From Maridesulfovibrio ferrireducens (GTDB taxonomy: Bacteria; Desulfobacterota; Desulfovibrionia; Desulfovibrionales; Desulfovibrionaceae), in assembly GCF_900101105.1 (NCBI RefSeq), contig NZ_FNGA01000001.1, forward strand, positions 806,001-870,000: a stretch of DNA of 64,000 nt, read 5' to 3'. Positions 60,259 to 64,000 of this stretch are shown in pieces. Under the pieces are notes generated by a model. The model ran no database searches. It had not been told where the DNA came from and saw only the letters and a program-made list of their open reading frames with translations. The translations under genes and the position numbers were made by a program. Numbering within the stretch: position 1 is the stretch's first letter; the number at the start of each line of letters is the position of its first letter.

Positions 60259-61242
60259 ATGGAAGCTCCCCAGAGAAATTTAGCTCTTGATCTTGTCCGC
60301 GTAACCGAAGCTGCTGCACTGGCTTCTGCCAGATGGCTTGGACGCGGCGATAAAAATGCCGGCGATCAGGCTGCTGTAGATGCTATGCGTCTCAGTTTTA
60401 ACAGTCTTGCAATCAGCGGAACTGTTGTAATCGGTGAGGGAGAGAAAGATCATGCTCCCATGCTTTATAACGGCGAAAAATTAGGCGCGGGCGAAGGTCC
60501 GGGAATGGATGTCGCTGTTGATCCGGTAGAAGGAACCAACCTTCTTGCTTACGGTCGGCCTAATGCTATTTCAGTCGTCGGAGTTGCTCCTACAGGCATG
60601 ATGCTTGATCCCGGACCGAGTTATTATATGCAGAAACTAGTTGTTCCAACTGCTGCGCGAAATATGGTTGATATTAACGCACCTGTTAAGGACAACCTTG
60701 CGAAGATAGCAAAGGCTCTCAATAAAGATGTTGATGATCTCGTTGTTTTTGTTCTTGAAAAACCACGCCATCACGGCCTTATTCAGGAAATTCGTGATGC
60801 CGGAGCCAGAATCCAGTTGCATACCGACGGTGATGTAGCCGGTGCACTTATGGTCGTTGATCCTCGTTGTCCCGTTGATGTAATGATGGGAACAGGCGGA
60901 ACTCCTGAAGGTGTTCTTGCTGCATGTGCCATCAGAATTATGGGCGGAGAGATGTTCGCTAAATTCGATCCTCAGGACGAAAGCGAAAAAATTGCCATGG
61001 AAGAGAAGGGATATGACCTGCGTGATATTATGACTGTTAACGATCTTGTTAAGAGTGATGATATTTTCTTTTCCGCAACAGGTATTTCAGGTGGAACATT
61101 TTTGCGCGGAGTTCGTTACCTCGGGTACGGCGCAGAGACAACTTCACTTGTAATGCGCGGTAAAACAGGAACTGTCCGTCAGATTGAAGCTGTTCACACA
61201 TGGGACAAACTCATGAAGATCAGTGCTGTTAAATACGATTAG
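60259..61242 (+). CDS. glpX: Fructose-1,6-bisphosphatase class II
   Basis: A 327-residue protein of the usual GlpX length. The metal- and substrate-binding motifs are GTVVIGEGEKDHAPML (residues 54-69), VAVDPVEGTNLLAYG (residues 86-100), VDVMMGTGGTPEGVLAACA and FFSATGISGGTFLRGV. It hydrolyses fructose 1,6-bisphosphate to fructose 6-phosphate in gluconeogenesis. TTTTGGAGATAGGCG before the ATG supplies the ribosome binding site. A terminator follows 42 bases after the stop. The gene is monocistronic. Confidence 0.95.
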   Translation: MEAPQRNLALDLVRVTEAAALASARWLGRGDKNAGDQAAVDAMRLSFNSLAISGTVVIGEGEKDHAPMLYNGEKLGAGEGPGMDVAVDPVEGTNLLAYGRPNAISVVGVAPTGMMLDPGPSYYMQKLVVPTAARNMVDINAPVKDNLAKIAKALNKDVDDLVVFVLEKPRHHGLIQEIRDAGARIQLHTDGDVAGALMVVDPRCPVDVMMGTGGTPEGVLAACAIRIMGGEMFAKFDPQDESEKIAMEEKGYDLRDIMTVNDLVKSDDIFFSATGISGGTFLRGVRYLGYGAETTSLVMRGKTGTVRQIEAVHTWDKLMKISAVKYD

Positions 61243-61283
61243 CAGTTTGTTTTTTTAGCAGAAATATTGAAATGAAAAGTAAG

Positions 61284-61319
61284 CGGCCCTGATACAATAG
61301 TTTTCAGGGCCGTTTTTTT
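61284..61319 (+). terminator. Terminator of glpX
   Basis: A 9-bp GC-rich stem (CGGCCCTGA at 61284-61292 with TCAGGGCCG at 61304-61312), an 11-base loop, and a run of seven T. Confidence 0.88.
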
Positions 61320-61334
61320 ATTTTTTCCGAAGTT

Positions 61335-61574
61335 CTAAGATTCAGCTGCATCCAGCTTTTCGCGGATTATTCCTGAATCTTCAAGGCGGGTTTCAGTGTT
61401 GAGTTCTTTGCATTCACCGTGACAGGAAATCCCTTCGGACCTGATTTGCACGTATCCTGCGGAAAGAACTTTTGTGTATGGAATTTGTTCTCTGAATTCC
61501 AAAAAGCCGATACGGTTCGGGAATAGGATCGGAAGAGCTTCGCCCGAAAAGTCCTCAAACATGATGTATTTCAT
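61335..61574 (-). CDS. Conserved-type small protein of unknown function
   Basis: A 79-residue protein from the ATG at 61574, which has AAAGGA six bases upstream; the in-frame ATG at 61595 lacks such a site. It reads MKYIMFEDFSGEALPILFPN with later GECKELNTETRLEDSG. The sequence is acidic, soluble and without recognised motifs apart from one His-Cys pair (ISCHGEC). I do not assign a function. It is convergent with glpX and divergent from the DUF202 gene. Confidence 0.6.
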   Translation of the reverse strand: MKYIMFEDFSGEALPILFPNRIGFLEFREQIPYTKVLSAGYVQIRSEGISCHGECKELNTETRLEDSGIIREKLDAAES

Positions 61575-61760
61575 GGAATATCCTTTTTGCGGCACAGAGC
61601 CGGAATTTATTTATAATTATTTTGAGCGTATTCCCGGAATTCTTGTGAACTTAATTCATGAAATATTCCGGCAACGGTTGTTGCCCGCAATCTTGTAACA
61701 TACTATAGCGATATATCTTCTAGATCAAGAACAGCCTGACAGCAATCCCGGAGTTCTGAG

Positions 61761-62156
61761 ATGACAGACGAAAAAAAACCGCTTCCGCTCGATACCAACA
61801 GTCTTGCCGTTATGAGAACTTTGCTTGCAAATGAACGGACTTTTCTTGCGTGGTGCCGCACTGCGCTGGGTCTTCTGGGCTTTGGTTTCGTGCTTGAGAA
61901 AGCCGGTCTTTATTTGAAACATTTTGTTCCTGATGCTAATCCGCTGATGTCTCAAGATCTAGGTATGCTCAGTCTTTTTGCTTTGTTTTCAGGGATGCTT
62001 GTTCTTGTGGGCGCTGCGGTCAGATTTTTCAGCATTGAAAAGCAGATAGGTTCTAAGCTTGGTAGAATGACCCCTTTTCCTGAGGTGCTGGTTTTGTTTG
62101 CTGTTGCACTTGTCCTGATCATCAGTGTTTTTTCCGGAAAAGTGATATTTAATTAG
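61761..62156 (+). CDS. DUF202 (YidH-type) membrane protein
   Basis: A 131-residue protein with [20 protein letters not shown] near residues 18-37, the DUF202 signature, followed by three membrane segments ([32 protein letters not shown] and [15 protein letters not shown]). It is an inner membrane protein of unknown function. GGAGTTCTGAG lies before the ATG. The heptosyltransferase gene starts 40 bases later. Confidence 0.88.
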   Translation: MTDEKKPLPLDTNSLAVMRTLLANERTFLAWCRTALGLLGFGFVLEKAGLYLKHFVPDANPLMSQDLGMLSLFALFSGMLVLVGAAVRFFSIEKQIGSKLGRMTPFPEVLVLFAVALVLIISVFSGKVIFN

Positions 62157-62196
62157 AAATATAAAATTCAAAAAAAATAAAAATATACAACTCTTA

Positions 62197-63252
62197 ATGA
62201 AAGATAATTATAAAAAAATAGCTTTGTGGCAAACTGCATTTCTTGGAGACGCCGTTCTTACATTGCCCTTTATCAAAGCTCTTTCACTGCGTTTTCCAGA
62301 AGCTGAAATTCACCTTTTTGTGCGTAAGGGCGTTGAGCCTCTTTTTGAATCACAAAAGGAGCTTACTGCTGTTCACGGTTTTGCCAAACGAGGCAATCAA
62401 AAAGGAATGGGAGCGGCTTTTCGTCTGGGCAGAGAGCTTGGTGCGCAAGGTTTTGATCTTTGGATTTCAGCACATACAAGTATGCGCTCCGCCATTGTCA
62501 GCCGAGCTACGGGGATTCCTGAACGCATAGGTTACGATCAGCCGTGGTTCAATCGTTTTGCTTATACTCACAGAGTTATGCGCAGATTCGATAAATTTGA
62601 GGAAGTGGAAAGGTTGATGGCGCTTGGTTTGCCTTTGGGGATTAGCGGCACTGCTCCTTCCTTCGAACTGAATTTGTCTGAATCTGCACTCGAAGACGCA
62701 TCAGCTTTTTTTGATAAAATTTCGGATACTCCGGTAATAGGTTTTCACCCCGGCTCAACATGGGAAACAAAGAAATGGCCCGAGCAGAATTTTGCATCAA
62801 CTATTGCAAAATCACTGGATGCCGGGTTTCGGGTAATCCTGTTTGGCGGTCCCGGGGAAGAGGATATTTGTTCCCGGATTGCAGAGCAGTCAGGCAACCC
62901 TTCTGAAATAATTAATCTTGCCGGAAAATTGAGTCTTCCTCAGCTTGCAACTTACATTAAAAATCTAGATGTATATATCACCAACGATTCCGGTCCTATG
63001 CACATTGCATGGGTTCAAAATGTTCCCCTTATTGCCCTTTTCGGACCGACTGTCCGCAGATTCGGATTTTTTCCCAGAGGTGAATACTCTTCTGTTCTTG
63101 AATCCGGTGAAGTGTTGGATTGCAGACCTTGCGGTCTTCATGGCGGTAGTAAATGTCCAAAAAATAATCACAAATGTATGACAGATATAAGTGTGGAAAT
63201 GGTTTGGGAGGAACTGCTGAAAAAAGTGGAAATTCGGAGGTCTGGGTGTTGA
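62197..63252 (+). CDS. waaF: ADP-heptose:LPS heptosyltransferase
   Basis: A 351-residue GT9 enzyme. IALWQTAFLGDAVLTLPFIK at the N-terminus carries the catalytic Asp region of heptosyltransferases (GDxxLTxP). VIGFHPGSTWETKKWPEQNF near residue 183 and VYITNDSGPMHIAWVQNVPL near 258, then LFGPT, are the donor-binding motifs. RPCGLHGGSKCPKNNHKCM near 305 matches the Cys-rich WaaF end. It adds heptose to the inner core of lipopolysaccharide. WaaF is the likely type; WaaC or another GT9 cannot be excluded. Confidence 0.88.
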   Translation: MKDNYKKIALWQTAFLGDAVLTLPFIKALSLRFPEAEIHLFVRKGVEPLFESQKELTAVHGFAKRGNQKGMGAAFRLGRELGAQGFDLWISAHTSMRSAIVSRATGIPERIGYDQPWFNRFAYTHRVMRRFDKFEEVERLMALGLPLGISGTAPSFELNLSESALEDASAFFDKISDTPVIGFHPGSTWETKKWPEQNFASTIAKSLDAGFRVILFGGPGEEDICSRIAEQSGNPSEIINLAGKLSLPQLATYIKNLDVYITNDSGPMHIAWVQNVPLIALFGPTVRRFGFFPRGEYSSVLESGEVLDCRPCGLHGGSKCPKNNHKCMTDISVEMVWEELLKKVEIRRSGC

Positions 63253-64000
63253 TCAGTAAAATTAAATGGATCACATTGCCGCTTGTTTTTATCCTCTTAG
63301 CTGTTCTTATGTGCGGCTGTAAGTTGCGATCCTTTTCTCGTAATGTTCAGACAGCTCCCGTTGTTCCGGTAAAGGTTTCTACTGCGGACCTGACGGAGAA
63401 AGATAAATGTATAATCGTTTACACTGATGAGTTTAAGCAGGCTGCTTTGCTTTTTTCATATCTGCATCGAGAATATGAAGGTGTGGACTCTATCCTTCTA
63501 AATGCCGGAACGGTGAATGGCACTGCTGAGTCTAGCAGGGCTGTTGTTGCTGACATTCAGAATGAAATTACAGAACTGAATAAGAACGGCTCGATCATGT
63601 CAGTTCTTATTTTAGGTAATAAATTTGTTATTCCTGTTTCAGAGTTTCAGACTGGAAATGGAACCTCTGTTTATTCTTCTGATTACGGTTATGGAGGTCT
63701 AGCTGATTCTCCTGAAAACGTTGTGCCTGTAGGTAGAATTCCTGCTCGAAACGCAGCCGAGGCTGTGATTGTGGCTCAGAAATATGAACGCTGGTACGTG
63801 GATCGTGCTTTTCGTCCTGCTTGGCCTGTTTCGTTTATAGGCGGAGAAGGTTTTTCAGAAAATTATTTGTCTGATCCTGAACTTTTGTTCTTCAGTTTAC
63901 AAGAGGAAGGCATGGCCGGACCGGAAGCTATACGCTATCTCGGCGGAGCCGGTGGTTGCCAGCCGGAAAGGCTTAGTCAGAGCCTTGCTGAGGATGATGC
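63246..64000 (+). CDS. Gingipain-like (C25-type) envelope protein, 3' cut by window
   Basis: An open frame from a GTG at 63246, with GGAGG at 63236-63240, overlaps the waaF stop by seven bases and runs to the window end (about 251 residues) without a stop. The N-terminus has a hydrophobic signal ending in LMCGC, a weak lipobox. The segment YGGLADSPENVVPVGRIPAR, then NAAEAVIVAQKYERWY, matches the SDxxYgdldgd..pdvaVGRiPAR.a.Ea pattern of Peptidase_C25. The catalytic His/Cys have not been reached. The family role is cysteine proteolysis at the cell surface; activity cannot be judged from this part. Confidence 0.7.
   Translation, partial: MLISKIKWITLPLVFILLAVLMCGCKLRSFSRNVQTAPVVPVKVSTADLTEKDKCIIVYTDEFKQAALLFSYLHREYEGVDSILLNAGTVNGTAESSRAVVADIQNEITELNKNGSIMSVLILGNKFVIPVSEFQTGNGTSVYSSDYGYGGLADSPENVVPVGRIPARNAAEAVIVAQKYERWYVDRAFRPAWPVSFIGGEGFSENYLSDPELLFFSLQEEGMAGPEAIRYLGGAGGCQPERLSQSLAEDD

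Overview
The window reads like the chromosome of a marine, moderately AT-rich Desulfovibrionaceae bacterium (Maridesulfovibrio-like). This is an inference from the gene set: a MucR-type zinc-finger regulator, FliM, a GspN-containing type II secretion operon, an AMIN-domain amidase, class II fructose-bisphosphatase GlpX, a DUF202 protein and a WaaF-type heptosyltransferase. No rRNA, tRNA, CRISPR array or intact insertion sequence was seen.

Bases 1-8.1 kb (plus strand) hold the edge of a surface-glycan locus. It has a cut-off epimerase, a radical SAM/SPASM protein, a 575-base gap with a decayed IS3-type transposase remnant, and a compact set of GT2 glycosyltransferase, sulfotransferase and flippase-like membrane protein. 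A CDP-sugar branch follows: rfbF, rfbG and a reductase/epimerase.

Bases 42.8-8.2 kb (minus strand) form one long, tightly packed series of about 33 genes. Read in transcription order it gives: a histidine kinase and an unusual response regulator; gspC and gspF; kdsD; asnB; a glycosyltransferase; a bacillosamine-type set (pglC, pglD, pglE, pglF); a winged-helix regulator with its own palindromic operator; a diacetamido-uronate set (DegT aminotransferase plus a fused dehydrogenase-acetyltransferase); two GT4 glycosyltransferases; an epimerase; and a PglK-like ABC flippase. The series ends with a complete pseudaminic acid pathway (pseB, pseC, pseH, pseF, a PseG-GNAT fusion, pseI), an acetamidino-forming trio (amidotransferase, HisH, HisF-like), a capsule-type protein and a polysaccharide deacetylase. 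Three nitrogen-rich sugar pathways and an amidine-forming system are therefore together, probably for an O-antigen, capsule or protein glycan.

Bases 42.9-49.6 kb (plus strand) carry a beta-propeller-like lipoprotein followed by gspG-H-I-J-K-L-M-N, divergent from the kinase/gspC/gspF genes; gspD and gspE are not in the window. A MnmM-like methyltransferase and a strong bidirectional terminator follow.

Bases 50.3-64 kb are mixed. They contain an FdtA/FdtB sugar locus with a GT2, fliM, a Tat-exported M15 peptidase, a MucR regulator and a long AT-rich gap. Then come a lipoprotein, a two-receiver protein with a degenerate GGDEF domain, a small zinc protein, a HAD phosphatase, an AMIN/amidase_3 cell-wall amidase, glpX, a small unknown protein, a DUF202 protein, waaF and the start of a gingipain-like lipoprotein cut by the window end.
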